Shown in pieces: positions 8,201-17,721 of a DNA stretch of 64,000 bases; within the stretch, counting starts at the first letter, position 1; each line of letters starts with the position of its first letter. The notes beneath the pieces are model-generated. The model saw only the letters and a list, made by a program, of their open reading frames with translations, was not told the DNA's origin and made no database searches. The position numbers and the translations under genes were made by a program. The stretch is from Paraburkholderia rhynchosiae (GTDB taxonomy: Bacteria > Pseudomonadota > Gammaproteobacteria > Burkholderiales > Burkholderiaceae): the NCBI RefSeq assembly GCF_002879865.1, contig NZ_PNXY01000030.1, forward strand, positions 1-64,000, written 5' to 3'.

Positions 8201-9439
8201 ATGGCGCAACGCAATCTCAAGCGGGCGCGCATCGGCGCGCCCGGCAATGGGGAAGGCGCAGGCGCCGGCACGGCGTCCGCAACGGCTCCAGGCGGGCACA
8301 CCCAATTGCCGGACTACGAAACCATCGCGCTGACGCTGCAGGGCGGCGGCGCACTGGGCGCTTACCAGGCCGGTGTTTTTCAAGGGCTTCATGAAGCCGG
8401 TATCGAGCCGAACTGGTTGGCCGGCATTTCTATCGGCGCTTTGAACACGGCGATCATCGCAGGCAATCCGCCGGAAAAGCGCGTCGAACGGTTGCTGCAG
8501 TTCTGGGAGACGATCTGCCAACCGGCATTCGGTTTCCCGTTACCGGCGTTTATCGAGCACGCGCTGTTCAATTCGAGCGACGCCGTGCGCAAGGCGTTCA
8601 CGGCAACCCAAGCCGTCGGCGCGCTCGTCGAAGGGCAAAAAGGCTTCTTTGTCCCGCGCTTCCCGCCGCCGTTGCCGACTGTGTCTGGGCCGCCGCAAGC
8701 GGCCAGCTACTACGATACCGCGCCGCTCAAAGCCACGTTGGAAGCGCTGTGCGACTTCGACCGAATCAACTCGCGCGAAATGCGTGTGTCCGTGGGCGCT
8801 GTCAATTGCGGCACAGGAAATTTTGCGTACTTCGACAATACCCGCACGACGCTGAAGGCTGAACACTTCATGGCGTCGGGTGCGCTGCCGCCGGGCTTCG
8901 CGGCGGTCGAGATCGACGGTCAGTACTATTGGGATGGCGGTTTGATGTCCAACACGCCGCTATACGAAGTGATGCAGACCACGCCGCGTCGAGACACGCT
9001 GGCGTTCCAGGTCGATTTGTGGAGCGCGATCGGGCCGGTGCCAGACAGCATCACCGACGTGCAGGGGCGCATGAAAGACATTCAGTATTCGAGCCGCACT
9101 CGTCTTGTGACCGACATGCTGCAACGCTCACAGCGATTCCGGCATGTGCTGCGCGAGGTGCTGGACCGGGTGTCGCCGGACCAGCGCGACGATCCATGGT
9201 GCAAGCTCGCGGACGACCTATCGTGCTCCAAGCGCTACAACGTGATCCATCTCATCTATCGGCACAAAGAGTACGAAGGGCATTACAAGGACTTCCAGTT
9301 CGGCCTGTCCACCATGCGCGAACACTGGAAAAGCGGTCTCGAAGACATTCGCCATTCGCTGTCGCAGCCCGACTGGCTCGCTATGCCGGATAACGACGCG
9401 GGCTTCGTCACGCACGACATTCATCGCGATTCGCGCTGA
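8201..9439 (+). CDS. Patatin-like phospholipase (DUF3734 type)
   Basis: A 412-residue patatin-fold acyl hydrolase. The oxyanion hole is GGGALGAYQAG (48-58), the nucleophile elbow GISIG has Ser77, and the second catalytic residue is Asp245 in WDGGLMSNTP. The C-terminal third (DMLQRSQRFRHVLREV to the end) matches the DUF3734 extension. GGAGG precedes the ATG and the gene is only 10 bases behind bdhA, so both are very likely co-transcribed. The first 30 residues are Gly/Ala-rich and not a signal peptide. The link to PHB metabolism is inferred from the operon; the lipid substrate is unknown. Confidence 0.88.
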   Translation: MAQRNLKRARIGAPGNGEGAGAGTASATAPGGHTQLPDYETIALTLQGGGALGAYQAGVFQGLHEAGIEPNWLAGISIGALNTAIIAGNPPEKRVERLLQFWETICQPAFGFPLPAFIEHALFNSSDAVRKAFTATQAVGALVEGQKGFFVPRFPPPLPTVSGPPQAASYYDTAPLKATLEALCDFDRINSREMRVSVGAVNCGTGNFAYFDNTRTTLKAEHFMASGALPPGFAAVEIDGQYYWDGGLMSNTPLYEVMQTTPRRDTLAFQVDLWSAIGPVPDSITDVQGRMKDIQYSSRTRLVTDMLQRSQRFRHVLREVLDRVSPDQRDDPWCKLADDLSCSKRYNVIHLIYRHKEYEGHYKDFQFGLSTMREHWKSGLEDIRHSLSQPDWLAMPDNDAGFVTHDIHRDSR

Positions 9440-9472
9440 AAGCCAATCGCGCAAAGCCAGCTCGAAAAACAA

Positions 9473-9500
9473 AAACGGCGCCCTCGGAGGGGCGCCGTTT
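9473..9500 (+). terminator. Rho-independent terminator between the bdhA operon and the aminotransferase gene
   Basis: An 11-bp stem (9473-9483 with 9490-9500) closes a six-base loop. Read from the right, the AAACAAAAA tract gives a U-run, so it should also stop transcripts of the convergent aminotransferase gene. Confidence 0.82.
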
Positions 9501-9522
9501 CACGAGCAATTGAAGCAGCAGC

Positions 9523-9560
9523 AATCAGCACTGCAACTCAGAATCAGCACTGCAACTCAG
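9523..9560. repeat. Perfect tandem duplication of 19 bp
   Basis: AATCAGCACTGCAACTCAG occurs twice head to tail (9523-9541 and 9542-9560) in the 100-base gap between the bidirectional terminator and the end of the convergent aminotransferase gene. It looks like a recent slippage or duplication event; no function is apparent. Confidence 0.9.
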
Positions 9561-9601
9561 CTTCAACAAAAAGCGCACGTCACCGCACGCTTGAAAACGC
9601 T

Positions 9602-10801
9602 TTACTTCAAAACGCGGGCCACCGCGTCGGCCACCGCGTCGAGGTTGCGCGTGTTCAACGCAGCCACGCAGATGCGGCCCGTGCTGACGGCATAAATGCC
9701 GAACTCTTCGCGCAGACGGTCCACTTGTGGTGCCGTCAGACCCGAGTACGAGAACATGCCGCGCTGCGCATTCACGAAGCTGAAGTCGCGATCCACGCCG
9801 CTGGCCTTCAGGCGTTCGACGAGGCCAATGCGCATTGCGCGGATACGGTCGCGCATTTCCGCGAGTTCCGTTTCCCACGTGGCGCGCAGCTCCGGCGACG
9901 CCAGCACCGCGGCGACGACAGACCCGCCGTGCGTGGGCGGGTTCGAGTAGTTGGTACGGATCACGCGCTTGAGTTGCGACAGCACGCGCGTCGCTTCCTC
10001 CTTGCCGCCCGTGATAATCGACAGCGCGCCGATACGCTCGCCGTACAGCGAAAACGACTTCGAGAACGACGACGAAACGAACACGTTCATTTCCGATGCC
10101 GCGAAGAGGCGCACGGCAGCAGCATCTGCCTCGATGTTGTCGCCGAAACCCTGATAAGCGATGTCGAGAAACGGCACCAGTTCGCGCGCCTTGACGACTT
10201 CGACGATCTGCTTCCATTGATCGACGGTGAGGTCGACGCCGGTCGGGTTGTGGCAGCATGCGTGCAGCACGACAACCGTGCCTGCTGCATAGCTGTTCAG
10301 CGCGCCCAGCATGGCTTCGAAGTTAACGCCGTGGGTGTGCGCGTCGTAGTACGGGTACGACACGACTTCGAAGCCTGCCGCTTCGAACAGCGCGCGGTGG
10401 TTTTCCCAACTCGGATCGCTGATGGCGACCTTGGCGTTCGGGTTCAGGCGCTTCAGGAAGTCGGCGCCGATTTTCAGCGCGCCGGTGCCGCCCAATGCCT
10501 GCGCCGTCACGACTCGGCCCGCGGCGATCAGCGGCGAGTCGTTGCCGAGCAGCAGCTTCTGCACGGCTGCGTCGTATGCGGCGATCCCTTCGATCGGCAG
10601 ATACCCGCGCGGCAGAGCGGCTTCGACGCGCGCCTTTTCGGCCTCGCGCACCGCGCGCAGCAGCGGAATCTTGCCTTCTTCGTTGAAATACACGCCAACA
10701 CCGAGATTGACCTTGGTGGCGCGCGTATCGGCGTTGAAAGCTTCGTTCAGGCCCAGAATTGGGTCGCGGGGAGCAAGTTCGACGGCGGAGAACAGAGACA
10801 T
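9602..10801 (-). CDS. tyrB: Aromatic/aspartate aminotransferase (TyrB type)
   Basis: A 399-residue class I PLP-dependent aminotransferase. It has VNLGVGVYFNEEG near residue 31, the PLP-contacting HNPTG at 184-188 and the Schiff-base lysine Lys248 in SSSFSKSFSLYGERIG. These features and the length fit the aspartate/aromatic aminotransferases (AspC/TyrB). It transfers amino groups between aspartate, tyrosine or phenylalanine and 2-oxo acids. It is divergent from uvrB, an arrangement I remember from Burkholderia chromosomes. Telling TyrB from AspC by sequence alone is not safe, so the symbol is provisional. Confidence 0.87.
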   Translation of the reverse strand: MSLFSAVELAPRDPILGLNEAFNADTRATKVNLGVGVYFNEEGKIPLLRAVREAEKARVEAALPRGYLPIEGIAAYDAAVQKLLLGNDSPLIAAGRVVTAQALGGTGALKIGADFLKRLNPNAKVAISDPSWENHRALFEAAGFEVVSYPYYDAHTHGVNFEAMLGALNSYAAGTVVVLHACCHNPTGVDLTVDQWKQIVEVVKARELVPFLDIAYQGFGDNIEADAAAVRLFAASEMNVFVSSSFSKSFSLYGERIGALSIITGGKEEATRVLSQLKRVIRTNYSNPPTHGGSVVAAVLASPELRATWETELAEMRDRIRAMRIGLVERLKASGVDRDFSFVNAQRGMFSYSGLTAPQVDRLREEFGIYAVSTGRICVAALNTRNLDAVADAVARVLK

Positions 10802-11126
10802 GATGGGTGGGCAGCAGTAGTGAAAAGAGGGCGGCTACGAGCATGCGCGGCCATGACGGCGAGGTCTGATGCAAAACGCAAACGCCGGGTGACGCAAAAC
10901 ACGGACAGCGGCAAACGAGCGCAACGTCGCATTGTAACGAATCCGCGAACGTTTTTCGGACGAGAAAGTCCATCGGCGGACTTATTTGCTTGAAAAACAG
11001 GCAGTGCGTCTCTAAGTGCCTGGAGCGAACCGTCTCCAACAGCACTGCAAGCCTACGCAGACCCGCTCAGTTCGTCTCTGCGCAACCCGTTAGAATAGTT
11101 CTTTGCCCAAGGCCGCTGCCGCCCCC

Positions 11127-13235
11127 ATGTCCGAACAACATCTGACCGAAGCCGACAAGACCGAAGCTGACAATACGCTCGACGAATCCAGGTTCGTCAG
11201 GTTCGAGGGCTCGCCGTTCCAGCTCTACCAGCCCTATCTGCCCGCCGGCGATCAGCCGACGGCGATCGAGACGCTCGTCGAAGGCGTCGAGGACGGCCTC
11301 GCATTCCAGACGCTGCTCGGCGTGACCGGGTCGGGCAAGACCTTCACGATGGCCAACACGATCGCGCGGCTCGGCCGCCCGGCCATCGTGTTCGCGCCGA
11401 ACAAGACGCTCGCGGCGCAGCTTTACTCGGAGTTCCGCGAATTCTTCCCGCGCAACGCGGTCGAGTACTTCGTTTCGTACTACGACTACTATCAGCCGGA
11501 AGCGTACGTGCCGCAGCGCGACCTGTTCATCGAGAAAGATTCGTCGATCAACGAGCATATCGAGCAGATGCGGCTGTCGGCCACCAAGAGCCTGATGGAA
11601 CGGCGCGACGTGGTGATCGTGGCAACGGTGTCGGCCATTTACGGTATCGGCAATCCGTCCGAGTACCACAAGATGATCCTCACGCTGCGCACGGGCGACA
11701 AGCTCGGTCAGCGCGACATCATCGCGCGGCTGATCGCGATGCAGTACAACCGCAACGAAGCGGACTTCCAGCGCGGCTCGTTCCGGGTGCGTGGCGATAC
11801 GATCGACATTTTCCCGGCCGAGCACGCGGAAATGGCGGTGCGCGTCGAATTGTTCGACGACGAAGTGGAAACGCTGCAACTGTTCGATCCGCTCACCGGC
11901 CGCGTGCGTCAGAAAATTCCACGTTTTACGGTCTATCCGTCGTCGCACTATGTAACGCCACGCGATACGGTCGTGCGCGCGGTCGAAACCATCAAGAACG
12001 AGTTGCGTGAGCGGCTGGAGTTCTTCTATAGCGGAGGCAAGCTGGTCGAAGCGCAACGGCTCGAACAGCGTACGCGTTTCGATCTGGAGATGTTGCAGGA
12101 GCTCGGCTTCTGCAAGGGTATCGAGAATTACTCGCGGCACTTCTCTGGCGCGGCGCCCGGCGAGCCGCCGCCCACGCTGGTCGATTATTTGCCGTCGGAC
12201 GCAATCATGCTGCTCGACGAGTCGCATGTGCTGATCGGCCAGTTGAACGGCATGTACAACGGAGACCGGGCGCGCAAGGAAAATCTGGTCGACTACGGTT
12301 TCCGTTTGCCGTCCGCATTGGATAACCGGCCGCTGAAATTCAACGAGTTCGAGCGCAAGATGCGCCAGGTCGTGTTCGTGTCGGCCACGCCGGCCGATTA
12401 CGAGAAGAAGACCGCGGGACAGGTGGCGGAGCAACTCGTGCGGCCGACCGGGCTCGTCGATCCCGAAATCGAAGTGCGTCCGGCCCGCAGCCAGGTCGAC
12501 GACGTGCTCGCCGAAATCAACGAGCGCGTCAAGGCGGGCGACCGCGTGCTGGTCACCGTGCTGACCAAGCGCATGGCCGAGCAATTGACGGAGTTTCTCG
12601 CCGACCACGGCGTCAAGGTGCGCTATCTGCACAGCGACATCGATACGGTCGAGCGGGTCGAGATCATCCGCGACTTGCGGCTCGGCACTTTCGACGTGCT
12701 CGTTGGGATCAACCTGCTGCGCGAAGGTCTGGATATTCCGGAAGTGTCGTTGGTCGCCATTCTCGATGCGGACAAGGAAGGCTTTCTGCGCGCCGAGCGC
12801 TCGCTGATCCAGACCATCGGCCGGGCGGCGCGCAACGTCAACGGCAAGGCCATTCTGTATGCGGACAAGGTGACCGATTCAATGCGCCGCGCCATCGACG
12901 AAACCGAGCGGCGGCGCGCCAAGCAGATCGCGTTCAATCTCGAACATGGCATCACGCCGCGCGGCGTAGTGAAGCGCATCCGCGACATTATCGACGGCGT
13001 GTACAACGTCGACGACGCTCGCGCCGAGTTGAAGGAACAGCAGACGCGCGCAAAGTTCGAGGACATGTCCGAGAAGCAACTCGCCAAGGAACTCAAGCGC
13101 CTCGAAAAGCAGATGATGGAGCACGCGAAGAATCTCGAATTCGAGAAGGCCGCACAAACGCGCGACCAGCTCGCGTTGCTGCGACAGCGCGTGTTCGGGG
13201 CGAATGTCGGCGATCACGTGTCGGGCGTCGAGTAA
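11127..13235 (+). CDS. uvrB: UvrB, excinuclease ABC subunit B
   Basis: A 702-residue helicase-like nucleotide excision repair protein. Walker A is GVTGSGKT at residues 65-72; the damage-probing beta-hairpin region [12 protein letters not shown] follows; then come DESHVLIGQ (motif II), [25 protein letters not shown]-like motif VI ([16 protein letters not shown]), and a C-terminal UVR motif ([23 protein letters not shown]) that contacts UvrC. The start at ATG 11127 is preferred over a TTG eight codons upstream. The N-terminal 25 residues are poorly conserved in general. I found no CTGT-N8-ACAG box just upstream, unlike the UvrA-like gene at 43 kb. Confidence 0.97.
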   Translation: MSEQHLTEADKTEADNTLDESRFVRFEGSPFQLYQPYLPAGDQPTAIETLVEGVEDGLAFQTLLGVTGSGKTFTMANTIARLGRPAIVFAPNKTLAAQLYSEFREFFPRNAVEYFVSYYDYYQPEAYVPQRDLFIEKDSSINEHIEQMRLSATKSLMERRDVVIVATVSAIYGIGNPSEYHKMILTLRTGDKLGQRDIIARLIAMQYNRNEADFQRGSFRVRGDTIDIFPAEHAEMAVRVELFDDEVETLQLFDPLTGRVRQKIPRFTVYPSSHYVTPRDTVVRAVETIKNELRERLEFFYSGGKLVEAQRLEQRTRFDLEMLQELGFCKGIENYSRHFSGAAPGEPPPTLVDYLPSDAIMLLDESHVLIGQLNGMYNGDRARKENLVDYGFRLPSALDNRPLKFNEFERKMRQVVFVSATPADYEKKTAGQVAEQLVRPTGLVDPEIEVRPARSQVDDVLAEINERVKAGDRVLVTVLTKRMAEQLTEFLADHGVKVRYLHSDIDTVERVEIIRDLRLGTFDVLVGINLLREGLDIPEVSLVAILDADKEGFLRAERSLIQTIGRAARNVNGKAILYADKVTDSMRRAIDETERRRAKQIAFNLEHGITPRGVVKRIRDIIDGVYNVDDARAELKEQQTRAKFEDMSEKQLAKELKRLEKQMMEHAKNLEFEKAAQTRDQLALLRQRVFGANVGDHVSGVE

Positions 13236-13479
13236 AAATGGCAACAGCCGCGGCGGGATAAACCGCAAGCCACGCAGCGAAATGAGCATGCCATGAAGCA
13301 CTGCGCGGCAATGTGCCGCGCCTTCAGTGCCTTTCCTGTTGCATGACAGACGCGAGCCCCACATCCGCTTCATCGCCTCACACCGACATCCTTAAGGCTC
13401 CCTTAAGACCCTGCTGCCATGAGGTTTTGCGTGCGGCCATATTTGTTCCGGCAAGCGATCGATGATAAACTCGACCAAT
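13236..13479. other. Intergenic, upstream of the ftr operon
   Basis: No gene or RNA recognised between the uvrB stop and the Fur box. The region is ordinary spacer. Confidence 0.6.
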
Positions 13480-13498
13480 ATTGAGAATGGTTCGCATT
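13480..13498. promoter_or_regulatory. Fur box of the ftrABCD operon
   Basis: Read on the minus strand, AATGCGAACCATTCTCAAT agrees with the AATGATAATCATTCTCATT form of the Fur operator at 15 of 19 positions. It lies 90 bases before ftrA, so the ferrous-iron operon is probably repressed by Fe-Fur. Confidence 0.75.
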
Positions 13499-13588
13499 AA
13501 CGTTCGTATATGCGATCTGCTTCGGTTTGTCGCCCGACGCACTGTTCCAATGGCTTGAAGTCGAGTCTGATAAAAACAAGGAGTTTTA

Positions 13589-14137
13589 ATGCGGATTTCT
13601 TTATTTGTGCGCGGCGGCGTAGCAGTGGCGGCTGCGGTGGCGGCTCTCTCGGCAACAGCGGCTGAATACCCGATCGGCAAGCAGCAGATTCAGGGCGGCA
13701 TGGAAATCGGCGCGGTATATCTGCAGCCGATCACGATGGAACCAGAAGGAATGATGCGTAAGGCATCTGACTCGGACATCCATCTTGAAGCCGACATCCA
13801 CGCAGTCAAGAACAATCCGACCGGTTTCGCCGAAGGCGACTGGATGCCGTATCTGCAAGTGCGTTACGAACTGACGAAAGCCGGTTCGAAAGACACGCAA
13901 AAGGGCGACATGATGGCAATGGTCGCCAACGACGGCCCGCACTACGGCGACAACGTCAAGCTGCAAGGCCCCGGCAAGTACCACCTGAAGATGATCGTCG
14001 AAGCGCCGATGCAAACCGGCCATATGGCGTTCGGCCGTCACGTCGACAAGGAAACCGGCGTGGGAGCGTGGTTCAAGCCGATTACGCTCGAATACGACTT
14101 CACGTTCGCCGGCATCGGCAAGAAGGGCGGTTACTGA
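13589..14137 (+). CDS. ftrA: FtrA, periplasmic iron-binding protein (P19/Tpd family)
   Basis: A 182-residue secreted protein: signal peptide to about residue 25 (cut after SATAA), then the P19 fold beginning EYPIGKQQIQGGMEIGAVYLQPI. His, Glu and Met residues that form the P19 metal site are visible (GGMEIG, DIHLEADIHA, NDGPHYGDNVKL). P19-type proteins capture iron in the periplasm for an FTR1 permease. AAGGAG lies just before the ATG. It is the first gene of a four-gene operon (P19, cupredoxin, permease, polyferredoxin) matching ftrABCD of Bordetella and Burkholderia. Confidence 0.93.
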   Translation: MRISLFVRGGVAVAAAVAALSATAAEYPIGKQQIQGGMEIGAVYLQPITMEPEGMMRKASDSDIHLEADIHAVKNNPTGFAEGDWMPYLQVRYELTKAGSKDTQKGDMMAMVANDGPHYGDNVKLQGPGKYHLKMIVEAPMQTGHMAFGRHVDKETGVGAWFKPITLEYDFTFAGIGKKGGY

Positions 14138-14253
14138 TTTCGCGACCGTCGCGGCTCGCCATGCGGCATCGGGCGAGCACGCGTGACCAGTGAGTAAATG
14201 CAGCAGGCGGCGCGCGGACCCCACGCCTCGCGCCGCGTTTTCCGGAAAGACCC

Positions 14254-14586
14254 ATGAGAATCAACCGAAAGATCGCGGTCCTCGCCTCGTCGATGTTGCT
14301 GGCGGGCGCAGCGCATGCAGCCGATCTGCCCACCTTCAAGCTGGAAATGAACGACGGCAAGCTGAATCCGGCGCGCATCGAAGTGCCGGCCGGGCAGCGT
14401 ATCAAGCTCGAAGTGCGCAACATCGGCAAGGGCGCGGCTGAGTTCGAGAGCGTCCAGTTGCGTAAGGAAAAAGTGTTGGCGCCGGGCGCAGAGTCGTTCG
14501 TCGTGATCGCTCCGCTCGAGCCGGGCGAGTACAAGTTCTTCGACGATTTCCACCAGCAGGCGCAGGGCGTGATCGTCGCGAAGTAG
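14254..14586 (+). CDS. ftrB: FtrB, periplasmic cupredoxin-like protein
   Basis: A 110-residue protein with a signal peptide (to about AHAADL, residue 24) and one cupredoxin domain. The segment EMNDGKLNPARIEVPAGQRIKLEVRNIGKGAAEFES is typical of the cupredoxin family that accompanies FTR1 transporters. It is proposed to oxidise Fe(II) before uptake, with copper as cofactor; the copper ligands are not obvious in this short domain. It sits between ftrA and ftrC, same strand. Confidence 0.88.
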   Translation: MRINRKIAVLASSMLLAGAAHAADLPTFKLEMNDGKLNPARIEVPAGQRIKLEVRNIGKGAAEFESVQLRKEKVLAPGAESFVVIAPLEPGEYKFFDDFHQQAQGVIVAK

Positions 14587-14666
14587 CAGTGGTTTTTCAG
14601 GCGAGCGCAAGGCTTCCGAGCGGCCTGCGTTGGCGACAGCCGTAGCGAAGCAGAAGGGAGAGCTTG

Positions 14667-15512
14667 ATGGGTCAGATTTTATTCATCGTGTGGCGGGAAA
14701 GTGTCGAGGCGTTGCTGGTCGTCGGCATCCTGTACGCGTGGTTGAAAAATGGCGACGACGATGCGCGCCGCGGTATGCCGTACCTCTGGGGCGGCGTCGC
14801 CGCTGGGCTGATCGCGGCCGTGGCGCTCGGCGCGGCGCTGGTCGGCTTTACCGAAGTGCTCTCCGGCGACGCGCAGGACTATTTCCAGACCGCGATGGTG
14901 CTCGTCGCATGCGTGCTGATCGTGCAAATGGTGCTGTGGATGAAACAGCACGGCCGCTCGCTGAAACGCGATATGGAACAGTCGCTGCAGAAAAACCAGC
15001 GCGACTCGAACTGGTGGGGCGTCGCCCTGCTGGTGGCATTGGCGATCGCGCGTGAAGGCAGCGAGACGGTGATCTTTCTGTACGGCCTGGGCTTCGGCCA
15101 GTCAGGTCACGTGGACGGCAGCCAGATGCTCGCGGTCGCGATCGGCCTAGGCCTCGCGTTTCTCACGTTCTATGTGCTGCAACTGGGCGGCAAGTTTTTC
15201 TCGTGGCGGCTTTTCTTCCGCGCCACGGAAATCATGCTGCTGTTCCTCGGCGCGGGTCTGTTCCAGACGGGCGTCGACAAGCTGATCGACAAGGAATTTC
15301 TGCCGACCATCGTTGACCAGTTGTGGAACACGTCGGCGATTCTCGATGATTCGCACACCTTCGGCTCACTCGTCGCGACGCTCACTGGTTATCGCGCGCA
15401 TCCGGCGCTGATGAATCTGGTTGCTTACGCGGTGTACTGGGCGATCGTCTATCTGCTACTGCGTCGTGCCAACCGGAAGCCGGCGCGGCAAGCCGCAGGG
15501 CGTGCAGCATGA
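14667..15512 (+). CDS. ftrC: FtrC, FTR1-family inner-membrane iron permease
   Basis: A 281-residue, seven-helix membrane protein. Both FTR1 iron-passage motifs are present: RESVE near the N-terminus (residues 9-13) and REGSE in the middle helix (about residue 128-132), the R-E-x-x-E pattern. It should carry ferric or freshly oxidised iron across the inner membrane. ATG 14667 is used (a TTG lies one codon before). The gene ends overlapping ftrD by four bases (ATGA), so the two are translationally coupled. Confidence 0.93.
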   Translation: MGQILFIVWRESVEALLVVGILYAWLKNGDDDARRGMPYLWGGVAAGLIAAVALGAALVGFTEVLSGDAQDYFQTAMVLVACVLIVQMVLWMKQHGRSLKRDMEQSLQKNQRDSNWWGVALLVALAIAREGSETVIFLYGLGFGQSGHVDGSQMLAVAIGLGLAFLTFYVLQLGGKFFSWRLFFRATEIMLLFLGAGLFQTGVDKLIDKEFLPTIVDQLWNTSAILDDSHTFGSLVATLTGYRAHPALMNLVAYAVYWAIVYLLLRRANRKPARQAAGRAA

Positions 15513-16915
15513 GTACGGTGATGACCCGTCCGGGGCGTCTCGCCGCGGCCGGGCAGTGGATGCAGCGTCATGGTGCCGTGATCCGCCACATCCAGTGGGT
15601 CGTGGTGGCGGTGTACGCGTTGCTGATTATCGTGCCGGCGGTCATGCCGCTGCCCGACGACAGCGCACATCTGTGGAACAACCTGACGCTTGCCGCGCAG
15701 TTCGTGTTCTGGGGCATCTGGTGGCCGTTCGTCCTGCTGTCGATGGTGATGCTCGGGCGCGTCTGGTGCGGCGTGCTTTGTCCCGAAGGCGCGCTCGCGG
15801 AATTCGCCAGCAAACACGGCCGCGGCAAGGCGATTCCGCACTGGATGCGTTGGGGCGGCTGGCCATTCGTCGCGTTCGGCATCACGACTATCTACGGTCA
15901 GATGGTGAGCGTCTACCAGTATCCGAAAGCGGTGCTGCTGGTGCTCGGCGGCTCGACCTTGGCGGCCATTGTCATCGGCTTGCTTTACGGGCGAGAGAAG
16001 CGCGTCTGGTGCAAATATCTGTGTCCTGTAAACGGCGTTTTCTCGCTTCTGGCGCGCCTCGCGCCGTTCCACTACAAAGTCGATGAAGACGCGTGGCGCC
16101 GCTCGTACAAGAACGGCGAGCACGGGCATCGCGTGATTCCGATCAATTGCGCACCGCTCGTGCCGTTGCGCAATATGAAGGGTGCGTCCGACTGCCACAT
16201 GTGCGGCCGTTGCAGCGGTCACCGTGACGCGATCGCGTTGACGTGGCGCGCGCCGTCGTCGGAAGTCGTGCAGCTCGGCGACAAGCAGGCGAACGTGTGG
16301 GACACCGCGCTGATTCTGTACGGCCTGCTCGGCATCGCGATTGGCGCATTCCACTGGACAGCGTCGCGCTGGTTCATCGACCTGAAGATGTTTTTCGCCA
16401 CGTGGCTGGTCGACCACGACATCACCTGGCCGCTCGACACCAACGCGCCGTGGTTCCTGTTCACGCATTACCCGCAACAGAACGACGTGTTCTCATGGCT
16501 CGACGGCACGATGGTGATTGGCTACATCCTCGCGACGGCGCTCGTCTACGGCACGGCGCTGCTGGTGTTGATGATGGGCGCGACGCGTATGCTGGGGCGC
16601 TTCAGCACCGTGCGTCTGCATCATCTGACGCAAGGGCTGATTCCGATTGCCGGCGCGGGCGTGTTCCTTGGCTTGTCGGCGACCACGCTGTCGCTGTTGC
16701 GGGCCGAGCATGTGCCGTTGTGGTGGGCGTCGGATCTGCGTATCGCGATTCTGGCGATTGCCAATTTGTGGAGCGCTTGGCTTGCCTGGCTCGTCACGCG
16801 TCGCTACAGCGAGCGCTTCGTTCAGCGCGGTCTCACGATGATCTGGTTCGCGGCTGCGTTGGCCGTGGTCGATAGCGCGTGGTGGCTGATGTTCTGGGGC
16901 TGGGCGTCGAAGTGA
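15509..16915 (+). CDS. ftrD: FtrD, membrane polyferredoxin (4Fe-4S)
   Basis: A 468-residue membrane protein with several helices and NapH/CcoG-like cysteine motifs: WCGVLCPEGA (about residue 86), WCKYLCPVNG (about 167) and CHMCGRCSG (about 231). It is thought to take electrons from the cupredoxin-catalysed oxidation of ferrous iron. Its start overlaps the ftrC stop (ATGA). It is the last gene of the operon; a strong terminator follows within 100 bases. Confidence 0.92.
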   Translation: MSTVMTRPGRLAAAGQWMQRHGAVIRHIQWVVVAVYALLIIVPAVMPLPDDSAHLWNNLTLAAQFVFWGIWWPFVLLSMVMLGRVWCGVLCPEGALAEFASKHGRGKAIPHWMRWGGWPFVAFGITTIYGQMVSVYQYPKAVLLVLGGSTLAAIVIGLLYGREKRVWCKYLCPVNGVFSLLARLAPFHYKVDEDAWRRSYKNGEHGHRVIPINCAPLVPLRNMKGASDCHMCGRCSGHRDAIALTWRAPSSEVVQLGDKQANVWDTALILYGLLGIAIGAFHWTASRWFIDLKMFFATWLVDHDITWPLDTNAPWFLFTHYPQQNDVFSWLDGTMVIGYILATALVYGTALLVLMMGATRMLGRFSTVRLHHLTQGLIPIAGAGVFLGLSATTLSLLRAEHVPLWWASDLRIAILAIANLWSAWLAWLVTRRYSERFVQRGLTMIWFAAALAVVDSAWWLMFWGWASK

Positions 16916-16973
16916 GCGGGCTTTCAGGCAAGCCGCGCCGAGGTTGAAGCAAATTCAGTCAACGCAAAAACAG

Positions 16974-17008
16974 AAGCCGTGGAGATGACATCATTTCCAC
17001 GGCTTTTT
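16974..17008 (+). terminator. Rho-independent terminator of the ftrABCD operon
   Basis: A perfect 10-bp stem (16974-16983 with 16996-17005) followed by five T residues, 58 bases after the ftrD stop. Confidence 0.88.
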
Positions 17009-17206
17009 CATTGGCATGACGGCATACGGCGTTTCGTGTCCGCATGGGCGGGAACCAAAAAAGCGGCCTGGCTGGCTGCGACGGCTGGCTTGGTGTCTGC
17101 ACGAAGGGGTCTAGTTCTCACGTGCAAGCCGTCGTGGCTGGCTAATGCCCAACACCTCTCCTGGGAGGTGGTCCCCACAATACCCGGTACTGAAATCTCG
17201 TTTGCG

Positions 17207-17479
17207 TTACTTTGTCAAAATCAGCTTGCGCAAACGCGTGGCACGCAATTGGTAAGTTTCGCCGTTGTGCACGATGCTGACGTGACTATGTCCTTGCAGC
17301 AAAGCGTCGCTGCGTACAACGCGTTCTGCCGTTTGGTTCGACGCGCTCGACTCGTCCGCGCGGTTGGCAGCTGGCTTGGCGACGGCCGTTGTGCTTGCCG
17401 CCGCCGGCTTCGGGCGGCTTGTCAACGCGGCGGCCGGACGGCGCAGGCTGAGCGTGGAAGGTCGGGTGGTGTCGGTCAT
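17207..17479 (-). CDS. hemP: HemP, hemin uptake protein
   Basis: A 90-residue protein whose C-terminal 40 residues (RVVRSDALLQGHSHVSIVHNGETYQLRATRLRKLILTK) are the HemP domain; the first half is a low-complexity Ala/Ser/Pro/Lys region. In Burkholderia HemP is needed for hemin use and is thought to act as a regulator of the hem uptake system. A good Fur box lies about 40 bases upstream. The ORF ends near the right side of the ftr terminator region; no hem receptor genes are adjacent. Confidence 0.9.
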   Translation of the reverse strand: MTDTTRPSTLSLRRPAAALTSRPKPAAASTTAVAKPAANRADESSASNQTAERVVRSDALLQGHSHVSIVHNGETYQLRATRLRKLILTK

Positions 17480-17518
17480 TCGTTCTTTGCTGTTGCTTGA
17501 TTCGATGGGTGAATTCTA

Positions 17519-17537
17519 AATGATAACCATTCCTATT
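17519..17537. promoter_or_regulatory. Fur box of hemP
   Basis: AATGATAACCATTCCTATT matches the Fur operator form AATGATAATCATTCTCATT at 16 of 19 positions; the core AATGATAACCATT has one mismatch. It lies 40 bases before the hemP start codon (minus strand), where it would cover the promoter. Confidence 0.85.
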
Positions 17538-17721
17538 TACAAGAAGTAGAAATTGATCGGATCACTGTTTCGATAGCGGCGGCTAAGAGGAGGGCGAAAA
17601 AGTGCCGAGGGGAAAGGGTGACGGCTGCGCTTTGCACGCAGCGTCCCGCACCGCCCGCACCGCCCACTTCGCCCACTCTGCATGCGCACCGTGGGGGCCC
17701 TGCGGGCGGCGAGTGCAGGTG

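Noticed and set aside
11067-12632. 521-codon open frame on the minus strand opposite uvrB
   Set aside because: It is rich in His, Arg and Asp as expected from an antisense frame; uvrB on the plus strand is beyond doubt.
17153-17170. Hairpin CACCTC-TCCTGG-GAGGTG near the hemP end
   Set aside because: Only six pairs and no T-run on either strand; not a convincing terminator.
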